Notes: generated from the sequence alone by a model not told the origin. DNA of 64,000 nucleotides from Pelagibacteraceae bacterium AG-414-E02 (GCA_003214615.1 QCLK01000001.1:186001-250000), one strand, 5' to 3'. Numbered from the stretch's first letter, positions 20,031 through 30,097 are shown. Translations and numbers: made by a program.

Positions 20031-20827
20031 TACCCTGAACCATTTCTAACCTTAGAACCTCTTCCAAGATAGCTTTCGATTACCTGTTCATTATTTTTTA
20101 CTTCATAAGAAGTTCCTTTGAACAAAACCGAACCTTCGGACATCACAATCACCGGATCACATAGTCTGCTTATAAAATCCATATCATGTTCAATCATGCA
20201 AAAGGTATAACCTTTTTCTTTGTTTAGTCTTAAAATTGCACTGCCTATATCTTTTAATAAGGTTCGGTTAACTCCTGCTCCTACTTCATCTAATAAAACT
20301 AACTTGGCATCTACCATCATAGTTCTTCCAAGCTCTAACAATTTTTTTTGCCCACCCGATAAATTGCCAGCTAATTCTCTAGATAAATGAGTAAGGTTTA
20401 AAAATTCAATTACCTCAAGAGCTTTCTCCTTAATTTTTTTTTCTTCTTTTTTTACAATTTTTGGGTTAAACAAAGCATTTGTTAATTGTTCTCCAGATTG
20501 ATTACCCGGCACCATCATTAAATTTTCTAGTACAGTAAGATTGGTGAATTCATGTGCGATTTGAAAAGTCCTGAGCAAACCTTTTGAAAATAACTCATAA
20601 GAAGGAATTCCTGTTATATCTTCCCCTTGAAATAACACATTCCCATCAGATGGCTTTATATTTCCTGCAATTAAATTAAATAAAGTTGTTTTGCCAGAAC
20701 CGTTGGGACCAATTATTCCAGTTATAGAACCCTTTTTGATTTTTAAAGAACAGTCTGCGACCGCGGCCAAACCTCCAAAATATTTGGAAAGTTTATCTAC
20801 CTGTAAGATATTAGAATCTTGCTGCAT
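20030..20827 (-). CDS. livG: ABC ATP-binding protein LivG-like (operon 1)
   Basis: GPNGSGKTTLFNLIAG, LLRTFQIAHEF, LSGGQKKLLELGR. Confidence 0.9.
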   Translation of the reverse strand: MQQDSNILQVDKLSKYFGGLAAVADCSLKIKKGSITGIIGPNGSGKTTLFNLIAGNIKPSDGNVLFQGEDITGIPSYELFSKGLLRTFQIAHEFTNLTVLENLMMVPGNQSGEQLTNALFNPKIVKKEEKKIKEKALEVIEFLNLTHLSRELAGNLSGGQKKLLELGRTMMVDAKLVLLDEVGAGVNRTLLKDIGSAILRLNKEKGYTFCMIEHDMDFISRLCDPVIVMSEGSVLFKGTSYEVKNNEQVIESYLGRGSKVRNGSG

Positions 20828-20832
20828 AAAAA

Positions 20833-21603
20833 TTAACTCTTGTTTAATCTTTTAATAATACTATTCAGAGATTTTTCTAAAGATTTATAAAAGCCTAACT
20901 TTCGAAGCTCCTTAACGGCTTGTTCATTAAGTCCTTTTGGAGTTTGCGATTCTGCCACTAAATATTTTAAGTGTTTTTTTGAATTAACTACAGAATCTTC
21001 TGATAAAGCTACAAATAATGAAGTTATATATTTTTGAGCTTCATTTCTTTTAATTCCTTTTTTAACCAACCAATCTGACAAAACTTTTAATATTTCATAA
21101 AAAGGAGCCATCAATCCTGAAGTAGCCCAGAAATTTTTTGATGATTTTTCACTTCGGATTTCGACAGTTGTTCCAATTTTATTAAAAAAGTTTTTAACCT
21201 GATTATCTGGCGGACAAATTGGAACCGGCCCCTTTCCTAATGAAATTGGCGGTAATGGTATAGCTCTAACAATTTTTATCTTTTTCTTAACTATTTTTTT
21301 TAGTTGAGCCAAATTAATTGTAGAAATAAAACTAATAATTTTCTGACTGGATCTAAAATTTAATTTGGGTAATATTTTTTTACCTACTTTCGGTGTTACA
21401 GCTAAAAAAACCCAATTACATTTATCAACAATTTCTTGGTTAGTTTTTCCAATACTAACTTTTTTAAAACTTTTTTTTAATTTTTGAGCTATATTTCTAT
21501 TTCTTGGTGAAACAAGAATTTTTTGAAAGGAAATTTTTGAAGTGCAAATTCCAGTTACGACTGATAAAGTAATTTTTCCGGTTCCAATAAATCCTAATTT
21601 CAT
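20833..21603 (-). CDS. Pyrroline-5-carboxylate reductase-like (ProC family) oxidoreductase
   Basis: MKLGFIGTGKIT N-terminal Rossmann motif, VRAIPLPPISLGKGPVPICP, C-terminal SQTPKGLNEQAVKEL. Confidence 0.75.
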   Translation of the reverse strand: MKLGFIGTGKITLSVVTGICTSKISFQKILVSPRNRNIAQKLKKSFKKVSIGKTNQEIVDKCNWVFLAVTPKVGKKILPKLNFRSSQKIISFISTINLAQLKKIVKKKIKIVRAIPLPPISLGKGPVPICPPDNQVKNFFNKIGTTVEIRSEKSSKNFWATSGLMAPFYEILKVLSDWLVKKGIKRNEAQKYITSLFVALSEDSVVNSKKHLKYLVAESQTPKGLNEQAVKELRKLGFYKSLEKSLNSIIKRLNKS

Positions 21604-21719
21604 GATGCAATGAAGAATATAGAAGCCCTACCCTTAAATAAAGGGAATTTTAAAGAACTATTTTCAGCGAACTATTCTATTAATTATTTGGCAAATATAT
21701 TGAAGTTTTAAAAAATAAA

Positions 21720-22136
21720 TTAGCTATATATTCGATCTGCAAGTCCGTAACAAAGAATTGCACTTAATAGAGTTAAAACTCCAGGAGCAATTATTCCCTC
21801 GATTGAAGTTTTCTCATTGGTGCCCAAATTTCCTTTTTTGTGAGACCAAATTGCAAAAATAAATGCAAATACATTTTGTAAGAAAATTAAATTAAAAAAT
21901 GCCCATGTGTTTGCTAGTCCATCAGCTCTTACAAAACCTATATAAATTGCCATCAAAACTGAACCAACAATAAAAGAGCCAAAAAATCTAGTCATTATTG
22001 CAGCACCATCTCCCATGCCATATTGATCTACAAACGCTTTAGTTCCAGCTAAACATCTGAATGCGTAAAAAGCATATCCAACAAAATGAACTAAAAAAAC
22101 AATTAAGTAAATTATTCCGTTAAATTTTTCTATCAT
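21720..22136 (-). CDS. Small polytopic membrane protein, unknown
   Basis: 138 aa with about four hydrophobic segments. Confidence 0.6.
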   Translation of the reverse strand: MIEKFNGIIYLIVFLVHFVGYAFYAFRCLAGTKAFVDQYGMGDGAAIMTRFFGSFIVGSVLMAIYIGFVRADGLANTWAFFNLIFLQNVFAFIFAIWSHKKGNLGTNEKTSIEGIIAPGVLTLLSAILCYGLADRIYS

Positions 22137-22138
22137 TA

Positions 22139-22423
22139 TTATCTCACTTTCTTTAATTCATAAAGCTCAAAGGATTCCATAACCTCATCCCAGACTGGTT
22201 TTGATACAGGATTTGAACCATCTACAAATGCATGCATAGCATCTTCGTTATGAACGACAATTTTAAACATAACAGCTTTTTTATCTGGACTAACTGCTCC
22301 TAAAGTTTTTGTAACATCTGCAACTTTTTTTCTTTCAGCCATTCCAGCGTCTGATTGCATGAAGCCCATGAATTTTTCAAATTTACCTTCTTTTAGTCTG
22401 CCAACTACTAATATGTCTTTCAT
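22139..22423 (-). CDS. Small soluble protein of unknown function (possibly dimeric alpha-beta barrel)
   Basis: 94 aa, MKDILVVGRLKEGKFEKFMGFMQSDAG...; spaced 2 nt from the 138 aa gene. Confidence 0.55.
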   Translation of the reverse strand: MKDILVVGRLKEGKFEKFMGFMQSDAGMAERKKVADVTKTLGAVSPDKKAVMFKIVVHNEDAMHAFVDGSNPVSKPVWDEVMESFELYELKKVR

Positions 22424-22436
22424 ATTTTATTCCCCC

Positions 22437-22766
22437 TTAATAATTGTTCAACAATGCTAAAATTATAGCTGATAATACAGTCGGGTACACTAAGTTTTTT
22501 TTAGTAATTAAGTACAGTATAATAGCACTTATCAGAACAACAAATCTGAAAAAAATTACTGATTCAGATAAAACTCCTGCTGGGAAAATTATCATTCTAG
22601 CAATTAGTGCTGCTAAAATTGCATAAGCTATGCAGTTAAACCATTTAAAAATTTTTGATGTTTCATCTATTTTTTCAGAACTTACCACTCCTAAAAATCT
22701 TGATAAATATGTTGCAAGCGAAGTTACCAAGATTACTAATATTATATTACTAGACATATCACTCAT
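22437..22766 (-). CDS. azlD: AzlD family branched-chain amino acid export subunit
   Basis: Four-TM ~109 aa protein, TYLSRFLGV...FKWFNCIAYAILAALIARMI, overlaps AzlC-like gene. Confidence 0.8.
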   Translation of the reverse strand: MSDMSSNIILVILVTSLATYLSRFLGVVSSEKIDETSKIFKWFNCIAYAILAALIARMIIFPAGVLSESVIFFRFVVLISAIILYLITKKNLVYPTVLSAIILALLNNY

Positions 22767-23464
22767 TTAAATTCTCCTATAAAAAAAGCTGCTGTTCCAC
22801 CCAATGCACCTCCATATAATATGGACCATTCTGGTGAAATGAAAAAAAATACAGGACCTAATATCGCTCCTAATATTATTGAAAGACTAATTTGTAAACT
22901 TTTCATTGCTCCAACCATCATGCAGGTAAAGTAAACTGGATTAACTATAGCTAATCCAATCATCATATCCTTATTTAAATAATCAGAAGCTAAAAAACCT
23001 ATAATCGTCGAAAATATAGCGGTTAACCAAGTTCCAGTTCCTATTCCCATCCAAAAGTCTATTCGATGTTTTTTTTCTATCTTTTGATAATTTGATTTCA
23101 TTATTAGCCATGCAGACACAGCAATGAAATGACATGATAAATAGTATTTCCATTTTGGTTGGCTTTTGTGAAATAGAAGAGGCATTAAAGATACCGTCAT
23201 AGGGTAAAGGCGTGCATTGACCAACCAAACAGCTAAAAAAATATTAACTAGTGAAGCTCCAACAATGAAAGATTCAGCCATTACTAATGATCCTGGCAAT
23301 GCGTAAGTCAAAAAAGTAGAAAAAATACTTTGTTCAAGATTAAAACCAATATTTTTTAACAGGGCACCAATAGCTATAAAGCTAGCTCCTAAAGCTAATG
23401 CTGGACTATCCAAACTTTTTAAAGATTTTAAACCTCGAAAAAAATATTTTGGATTGATCATCAA
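22763..23464 (-). CDS. azlC: AzlC family branched-chain amino acid export permease
   Basis: AzlC-like: ALGASFIAIGALLKNIGF...ARLYPMTVSLMPLL...; paired with azlD. Confidence 0.82.
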   Translation of the reverse strand: MMINPKYFFRGLKSLKSLDSPALALGASFIAIGALLKNIGFNLEQSIFSTFLTYALPGSLVMAESFIVGASLVNIFLAVWLVNARLYPMTVSLMPLLFHKSQPKWKYYLSCHFIAVSAWLIMKSNYQKIEKKHRIDFWMGIGTGTWLTAIFSTIIGFLASDYLNKDMMIGLAIVNPVYFTCMMVGAMKSLQISLSIILGAILGPVFFFISPEWSILYGGALGGTAAFFIGEFK

Positions 23465-24246
23465 CCCCCAAGAAACAATCTTCCAACATCGGGGTTTTTT
23501 AATAGATCATTTCCTTTTCCAGCTATGGCGGTTTGTCCTGAAACCAAAACATAACCTATGTCTGCAAATTCTAGTCCTTTTTTTGCATTTTGTTCTACTA
23601 GAATAATTGTTTTTTTTTCATTTTTTTGAAGATCCCAAAGTATTTCAAATACCATCTCAATATATTTTGGTTCAAGTCCTATGGATGGTTCGTCTACTAA
23701 TAATATAGATGGTTTCATCACTAAAGCTCTTGAAATCTCTAACAATCTTCTCTCTCCACCAGATAAAACTTTTGCTGGTTGGTTTCTTCTATTTTTTAGT
23801 CTTTCATATTTTTGAAGAACTCTTTCTGCTTCTTCAAAAGATTCTTCAGTTTTATCCTTTATATATCCCCCCATTAGAAGATTTTCTTCAACTGTCATGT
23901 CTGGAAAAACAGAATTGTCTTGTAAAATGTAAGCGATTCCTTCTGACTTTAATTTTTGCGCTGGTGTTAAATTTGTAATTTCTTTTCCATTTATTTCAAT
24001 TTGACCTGAAAATATATTTGTAAAACCATATATCGAATGAAGAATAGTAGATTTTCCAGCGCCATTTGGACCAATTAAACATAAGGATTGTGCCTTACCT
24101 ACAAATAAATCGAGATTATGTAAAATTTCCATTTTACCATACCCTGCTGATAGGTTTTTAATTGTTAGATGCACATCTTCATTTGATAATTTTTTCAAAT
24201 CTTCTGCTACAGGTGCTTTTCCTAATACTTCGTATTGATTTTTCAT
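23461..24246 (-). CDS. livF: ABC ATP-binding protein LivF-like (operon 2)
   Basis: GPNGAGKSTILHSIYGF, LSGGERRLLEISRAL, VDEPSIGLEP. Confidence 0.9.
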   Translation of the reverse strand: MKNQYEVLGKAPVAEDLKKLSNEDVHLTIKNLSAGYGKMEILHNLDLFVGKAQSLCLIGPNGAGKSTILHSIYGFTNIFSGQIEINGKEITNLTPAQKLKSEGIAYILQDNSVFPDMTVEENLLMGGYIKDKTEESFEEAERVLQKYERLKNRRNQPAKVLSGGERRLLEISRALVMKPSILLVDEPSIGLEPKYIEMVFEILWDLQKNEKKTIILVEQNAKKGLEFADIGYVLVSGQTAIAGKGNDLLKNPDVGRLFLGG

Positions 24247-24986
24247 TATTGCGCTCCAAGATAAGCATCGATTACTCGTTTATCTCCTTTTATTTCTTTT
24301 GGAGTTCCGTTTGCTAGCATTTTGCCGTGAGCTAAACAAAATATGCTCTCTGCTAATTGCATAATTACTCTCATATTATGTTCAATTACGAGTAAAGTAA
24401 TTCCAAAATCTTGATTAACTTTTATAAGTCTATCAATAATTCCATTTATTAATGTAGGATTTATCCCTGCTGTTGGCTCATCTAATAACAACATTTCTGG
24501 TTCATTCATTAATGCCATAGCGAGTTCTAACAACTTTTGTTGACCAAAAGATAAGTCTCCTGCTCTTAACTTTCTTTTTTGATATAATCCAACAAAGTTT
24601 AATAAGTTTTCAGCTTTTTCAGTTAAGTTTTTAGGTATCTGTGAAAATATTTTTACCAAACTTTCGTCACTTGCCTTATGACTAATAAGCATATTTTCTA
24701 CACAATTTAATTTTCCATATATTCTAGTTTGTTGAAATGTTCTTAACAGACCAAGCTTAGCAATTACCGGAACTGGTAATTCTGAAACTTCCTTACCATT
24801 AAATTTTATAGAACCTTGATCTACAGGATAAGTCCCAACAATAGAGTTAAACAAAGTTGTTTTTCCAGATCCATTAGGGCCAATTAAACCAACAATTTTT
24901 CCTTTATCAACGGACATGGAAATATCAACATTTGCTTTTACGCCCCCAAATGATTTACTTACGTTGTTTACTTCTAAAATACTCAT
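24246..24986 (-). CDS. livG: ABC ATP-binding protein LivG-like (operon 2)
   Basis: GPNGSGKTTLFNSIVG, LLRTFQQTRIYGKL, LSFGQQKLLELA. Confidence 0.9.
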   Translation of the reverse strand: MSILEVNNVSKSFGGVKANVDISMSVDKGKIVGLIGPNGSGKTTLFNSIVGTYPVDQGSIKFNGKEVSELPVPVIAKLGLLRTFQQTRIYGKLNCVENMLISHKASDESLVKIFSQIPKNLTEKAENLLNFVGLYQKRKLRAGDLSFGQQKLLELAMALMNEPEMLLLDEPTAGINPTLINGIIDRLIKVNQDFGITLLVIEHNMRVIMQLAESIFCLAHGKMLANGTPKEIKGDKRVIDAYLGAQ

Positions 24987-26035
24987 TTAAGTTCAACCTG
25001 CGCCTTTCGATCAACGTCGTCAATTACTTCACCAAATCTCTCAGGATATTTTTCTCTGAGCCAACCCATGATTCCTTCTGGAAAATAAATTACAATTACA
25101 ACAATCAAAACTCCAAGGGCAACATACTGCCAACCAAGAAAGAAAGTCCAAAAACCTTCTTTAAATATATGAAATATAGTAGCTCCAATAACTGGTCCCC
25201 ATAAAGTTCCTTTACCACCTAATATTGCCATTAAAACCATAAATACCCCCATCTCTCTTCCATCAAACGCAACATCAGTGGAGTCTATATATCCGACAAG
25301 ACCTCCCATTATTCCACCTGCAAGGCCACAGAAAAATGCTGAAATCATCCAACCAATAATTTTATATTTCATTGTTTGAATTCCCATTGCCTCAGCTTTG
25401 TCTTCATTATCCCTGATTGCATTAAGGACTAACTTAAATCTGGTTGAGTAAATAGATTTGACTGCAATAAATGTCAGTACAAGTGCCACAAAACTACAAT
25501 AATAAAAAAATTCACCTCTTGCTTCTAGGCTTCCAACATTTGGAAATGGTGGGGTTGTAAAACCTTGTCCTGCTCCAATGATTTCTATTCCACCAGAAAT
25601 TTCACCAGCGGCAACACCTAAACCTAATGTACCAATTGCAAAATAATGTCCTCTTAATCCTAGAATTGAATATCCTATTAATCCTGCGACTATAGCTGGT
25701 ATAACTGCGGCAACAACTAAACCAGCAGCAATACCTTGAAAAAATTGAACAGGAGTGTGAACAAACGTTTTCTCTCCACCACTTTCAGTCCATTCAGCTA
25801 AAGGAAAAAACATTCCTACCTGAACGGATGCACAAAGATACATGCCTAGTCCGTAGAATAAAATATTACCAAACGAGTTATATCCCATCTCGCCACCTTG
25901 GATATTCCAGGTTATTGCTAAAACTATTAAAACACAAAGTATTGATAATTGAACTTTGAATGCTGGAAAAATGAATGGCGCAACCAAACCCAACGCCAAC
26001 AAACCACCATATAAAATTAAATTATTTTTTTTCAT
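24983..26035 (-). CDS. livM: Branched-chain amino acid-type ABC permease LivM (operon 2)
   Basis: GYNSFGNILFYGLGMY, GHYFAIGTLGLGVAAGE, NAIRDNEDKAEAMGI. Confidence 0.9.
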   Translation of the reverse strand: MKKNNLILYGGLLALGLVAPFIFPAFKVQLSILCVLIVLAITWNIQGGEMGYNSFGNILFYGLGMYLCASVQVGMFFPLAEWTESGGEKTFVHTPVQFFQGIAAGLVVAAVIPAIVAGLIGYSILGLRGHYFAIGTLGLGVAAGEISGGIEIIGAGQGFTTPPFPNVGSLEARGEFFYYCSFVALVLTFIAVKSIYSTRFKLVLNAIRDNEDKAEAMGIQTMKYKIIGWMISAFFCGLAGGIMGGLVGYIDSTDVAFDGREMGVFMVLMAILGGKGTLWGPVIGATIFHIFKEGFWTFFLGWQYVALGVLIVVIVIYFPEGIMGWLREKYPERFGEVIDDVDRKAQVELK

Positions 26036-26207
26036 TATATAACTTATTTATTTTATTTCTAAACTCATCATTAACTGTAAATGAACATCCGCTTTGAGTG
26101 TGTGTACTAATTCCAGCTTTATGATATTCATTTAAGTGATCAAGAAACTCCTTTAGATCAACTTCTAAAGATTTTCCATGATCATCTTTTAAAATAGCTT
26201 TTTTCAT
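26022..26207 (-). CDS. Small soluble protein embedded in Liv operon 2, unknown function
   Basis: 61 aa, overlaps livM start and livH stop on the same strand (coupled spacing). Confidence 0.6.
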   Translation of the reverse strand: MKKAILKDDHGKSLEVDLKEFLDHLNEYHKAGISTHTQSGCSFTVNDEFRNKINKLYNEKK

Positions 26208-27097
26208 TTTAAATATTCTCTTTTTTTAGCTAGTTTAAATCTTCTGTAAACTAAAATTAAAACTAACAATAAAAATACAGATCCAATTCTAAATTCTGTT
26301 CCGAGTATATAGTCTGCAAACTCTTCAAAAACACCAAGTCCCATTCCTGATATTGCGACACCAGGCAAGTTTCCTAATCCTGCAACAATAACAATCATAA
26401 AAGATCTGATTGTGTATGGTAATCCCATATAAGGATGAATAGTAAATGTAATTGAAATAAGTGCCCCCGCTACCCCGCATAGAGCTGCATTTATTCCAAA
26501 AGTTGCTGCATATACCTTCTCAGTATCGACGCCTAAAATTTTTGCTGCTCTTGCATTCTGAGCCGTTGCTCTGATTGCACGTCCAAGTTTGGATTTCTTC
26601 ATATAAAGAACTAAACCAATTGCAAAAATAATACTGATGATTGCTGCAAATATTTTTGAGTTAGGTAAAGTTACAGAGTTATCAAATAGCATAGTTGTTC
26701 CATAACCAGAATTTGCAAGAACAACGTCTGCACCAAATGCAAAATTCATCAATTGCATAAAAAGAATACTGATTCCAAATGTCGCTAAAATAGATATAAA
26801 TAAATCTCTATCAACAACTTTATTGATAACTAATTTGTAAATTCCAATACCCACAAAATACATAATTATTGGTGAAACTATTACTCCCCATGCAGGATGA
26901 ATTCCATAAAGGTACATAAAGTAAGCAATATAACCACCTAGAATTACAAGATCGCCTTGAGCAATATTAATAATATTCATCACTCCCCATTGAAGAGCCA
27001 TTCCATATGCAATTAGAGCAAATAGGATGCCAAGAAGAATTCCATCCATTGATGCTTGGACCATTAAAATTGGCGCTTGAAAAATCAGTAAGTCCAT
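26204..27097 (-). CDS. livH: Branched-chain amino acid-type ABC permease LivH (operon 2)
   Basis: GILFALIAYGMALQWGVMNIINIAQGDLVILGGYIAY, RATAQNARAAKILGVD. Confidence 0.92.
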   Translation of the reverse strand: MDLLIFQAPILMVQASMDGILLGILFALIAYGMALQWGVMNIINIAQGDLVILGGYIAYFMYLYGIHPAWGVIVSPIIMYFVGIGIYKLVINKVVDRDLFISILATFGISILFMQLMNFAFGADVVLANSGYGTTMLFDNSVTLPNSKIFAAIISIIFAIGLVLYMKKSKLGRAIRATAQNARAAKILGVDTEKVYAATFGINAALCGVAGALISITFTIHPYMGLPYTIRSFMIVIVAGLGNLPGVAISGMGLGVFEEFADYILGTEFRIGSVFLLLVLILVYRRFKLAKKREYLK

Positions 27098-27110
27098 AGA
27101 ATTTTAGTTG

Positions 27111-27143
27111 AAAAAAAATGCCCCCTAAAATTTAGGGGGCATT
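27111..27143 (-). terminator. Rho-independent (attenuator-type) terminator between livK and livH
   Basis: Palindrome AATGCCCCCTAAA-A-TTTAGGGGGCATT followed by a T run when read on the minus strand. Confidence 0.9.
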
Positions 27144-27155
27144 AAATATTAGTTT

Positions 27156-28397
27156 TTATCTTTCAGACCACTTAGGTATTGGATGAATTAACTTAGCAGA
27201 TGCCCATTTAAGTGGAGCAACAACTTTGTTTTCACATTTTCCAGAGCTATCACACATAACTTGGAATAATACCATCGGTTTAGAAACATTTTGACCGCCC
27301 GGAGCAAATTTTATGTTTCCATAAAAAGTTTGCATATCAGTAGCAGCAAGAGCATCTCTTACTTTCTTTTGATCAAAAGAATTTGCTCTTTCAAAAGCAT
27401 CTTTGAAAACCAATAAAGCAGCTGAAGATTCAGCAGCTTGATAAGGTGGTGCATATCCAAACATTTTAGTAAAGTCTTTGTCATATGTCATACCATCTTT
27501 AAACCACTTATCTTTGTAAGTTAAAGTTTTATGCCATTGAGAAGCACATAATGCGTACTGAGCATTTTTACCATGTTGCTTAGATAGTTTTGCAGCATCG
27601 CAATGCGTCATTGCAAGCATTGGAACATCAACTTTCATTTCAGCGATTTGTCTGATAGCGGTTAAGGCTCCTTTTGTATGACCAGAAACAACTAAAACAT
27701 CAGGCTTTGTAGCTTTTACTTTAGCTAAAGTAGCTGCCATATCATTAAGTTCTTTCGGCAATTTATCGTCAATTATAATTTCAGAACCAGTTTCTTTAGC
27801 TGCATCTAAAATTCCTAATCTAACGTCTTGTGAGAATGCATCTTGTTCAAAAGCTTGAGCAATTTTAACACCTTTGCCACCATTTAATTCAACAGCGGTT
27901 CTAATTGCTACGTCCAAATATAAGTTTGCTGGAGCTAACACTGCAAATAAATATTTGTATCCTTTTGTAAACAAAGATCTAGATGCACCATTTGCTTCAA
28001 CCATTGGAACTCCATACTTTTCGGTAACTGGAGCCATAGCTTTCGTTAAACCTGAGCTGTAAGGTCCAAGCATAAACTCAACACCATCTTGATTAATTAA
28101 TCTTTCTGCGAGTTGAGCTGCTCTCTTAGGATTTGATTCATCATCATAATAGATAATGTCAAATTTATAAGTTTTTCCACCTACTTTAACACCACCCATG
28201 CTGTTAATTCTTTCAACGGCCATATTATATCCGTTTTGAGTATGAACACCATTTGATGAATATTTCCCAGTAAGTGATACTGCAGCACCTAAAATTATTT
28301 TATCTCCTTCAACTTTTGAAAAAGAAGTCGAAGCAGTACCTAAAATTAGTCCAAGCGTAGAAAGAAGAACTAATGCAAATTTAATTATTTTATTCAT
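27156..28397 (-). CDS. Branched-chain amino acid-type ABC substrate-binding protein (operon 2)
   Basis: Signal peptide; KIILGAAVSLTGKYSSNGVHTQNGYNMAVERINSMGGVKV. Confidence 0.92.
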   Translation of the reverse strand: MNKIIKFALVLLSTLGLILGTASTSFSKVEGDKIILGAAVSLTGKYSSNGVHTQNGYNMAVERINSMGGVKVGGKTYKFDIIYYDDESNPKRAAQLAERLINQDGVEFMLGPYSSGLTKAMAPVTEKYGVPMVEANGASRSLFTKGYKYLFAVLAPANLYLDVAIRTAVELNGGKGVKIAQAFEQDAFSQDVRLGILDAAKETGSEIIIDDKLPKELNDMAATLAKVKATKPDVLVVSGHTKGALTAIRQIAEMKVDVPMLAMTHCDAAKLSKQHGKNAQYALCASQWHKTLTYKDKWFKDGMTYDKDFTKMFGYAPPYQAAESSAALLVFKDAFERANSFDQKKVRDALAATDMQTFYGNIKFAPGGQNVSKPMVLFQVMCDSSGKCENKVVAPLKWASAKLIHPIPKWSER

Positions 28398-28469
28398 TAT
28401 ATTCCCCCTTTGTAATTATTAATTATGCTATTAAACTATGTTTAAAGAAAATTTCAACTGCTATAAATT

Positions 28470-29084
28470 TTAATAGTTTTGCATGAAGGCAATAATGATA
28501 GCTATAATTACAAGAACACACGCTGAGATTGTGTTTAAAATTCTAGGATTGTCTTTAAGCCATGACGCTACTTTACGTGCTGCAAGTCCATAAATCATCA
28601 AACTTAAAAAATCTAAAGACATCCAAGTGAAAATTAAGATTAAAAATTGGGAAATAACATTTTTTTCAAAATTTATAAAAGAAAGAAAAATCGTACCAAA
28701 AAAAACTAATGCTTTTGGACTAAGGCCAGCAACTATGAATCCATCTCTAAACATAGCTAAATTACTTTTTAAATTTTTATACCCAATATCTATTTTTTGA
28801 ATTTTTTGTGAAAATATCTCGTAAGCTAAGTATAATAAATACAAAATAGCGGCCCACTTAATATATTTAAAAATACTTGGATTATCTATAAGTACACTGC
28901 CAATAACAAAAGTAACTAAGGCAGCTTGAACAAAATTAGCAGATATATCACCAAAAGCCGTCCAAACAGATTTTTTTAAACCATGACTTATGGTGTATGA
29001 AACTATTAAGACTCTAGGTGGTCCAGGTGTGATAAAATAAAACAGTATCAACTGAATATAAATGAAGTAGTTTTCAGGAAACAT
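28470..29084 (-). CDS. LysE family translocator
   Basis: TPGPPRVLIVSYTISHGLKKSVWTAFGDISA. Confidence 0.85.
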   Translation of the reverse strand: MFPENYFIYIQLILFYFITPGPPRVLIVSYTISHGLKKSVWTAFGDISANFVQAALVTFVIGSVLIDNPSIFKYIKWAAILYLLYLAYEIFSQKIQKIDIGYKNLKSNLAMFRDGFIVAGLSPKALVFFGTIFLSFINFEKNVISQFLILIFTWMSLDFLSLMIYGLAARKVASWLKDNPRILNTISACVLVIIAIIIAFMQNY

Positions 29085-29152
29085 AATTAAACTATATATA
29101 TAATATATAATTAAGTGGAAACATTTCTGTTAATTATCATATAATAAGATTA

Positions 29153-29410
29153 ATGAAAAAAGTAGTGATTTATACAGGTCCTATGTGCAACTTTTGCTCT
29201 GCCGCTAAACATTTACTAAATAAAAAAAAAGTTAGTTATGAAGAGATCGATATTGGTTACGATGAAAAAAAAAGAGAAGAGATGTCAAAAAAATCAAATG
29301 GTGCAAAAACTATTCCACAAATCTTTATTGAAGAAAAACACATTGGCGGTTATGTAGAGTTAAAAGCTTTAGAAAATAAAGGTGAGTTAGATTCACTTTT
29401 AGGAATCTAG
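29153..29410 (+). CDS. Glutaredoxin
   Basis: YTGPMCNFCSAAKHLLNKKKVSYEEIDI, KTIPQIFIEEKHIGGYVEL. Confidence 0.92.
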   Translation: MKKVVIYTGPMCNFCSAAKHLLNKKKVSYEEIDIGYDEKKREEMSKKSNGAKTIPQIFIEEKHIGGYVELKALENKGELDSLLGI

Positions 29411-30097
29411 ATCTTTAAGTGTTAACCCTTTTTTATTTGCTGGTACGGCAATATCCATCATTTTTGGATTAGATAATTTTAAATTTTTCATTATTTCCGC
29501 GTACTCTTCTGCTGATTTTACCTGAAGTCTTGGATTGTTATTTTTTTCATTTTCGATTGTTGAATATGTTTTTCCGTTATAATCATGAGCGGGATATACT
29601 AAAGTTTTCTCTGGTAATTTTAGTAATTTTTTAAATAAAGAATTATATGCATCATAGGAGCTACCATTTTGAAAATCAGTTCTTCCGGTGCCATTTATCA
29701 GCAGAGTATCTCCAGTAAAAACCCTGTCTTTCATAAAAAAACTGTATGAACAATCTGTGTGACCAGGAGTATAAATTGATGTTAACTCTATACTTTCAAT
29801 TTTAATTTTTTCGTTATCCTTTACGCGAATATCTATAACTTCTGAGGAAGATTTCTCTCCCATTATTTTCAAACAATTTGTTTGTTTACTCAACTCATTT
29901 AAACCGGTTATATGATCGGCGTGAATATGAGTATCTATTACTTTTACAAGTTTTAGATCTAACTCCTTTAATACTTGTAAATATTCTGAAGTGCTTTCAA
30001 TTACAGGGTCAATAATTAAAGCTTCTCTTCCTTGTCCGCTTGAAATTATGTACGTATAGGTTGAAGAATTTTTGTCGAATAATTGTTTAAAAATCAT
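29399..30097 (-). CDS. MBL-fold hydrolase, persulfide dioxygenase (ETHE1/Sdo)-like
   Basis: DTHIHADHITGLNEL, YTPGHTDCSYSF, FTGDTLLINGTGRTDFQNG, VYPAHDYNG. Confidence 0.85.
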   Translation of the reverse strand: MIFKQLFDKNSSTYTYIISSGQGREALIIDPVIESTSEYLQVLKELDLKLVKVIDTHIHADHITGLNELSKQTNCLKIMGEKSSSEVIDIRVKDNEKIKIESIELTSIYTPGHTDCSYSFFMKDRVFTGDTLLINGTGRTDFQNGSSYDAYNSLFKKLLKLPEKTLVYPAHDYNGKTYSTIENEKNNNPRLQVKSAEEYAEIMKNLKLSNPKMMDIAVPANKKGLTLKDLDS

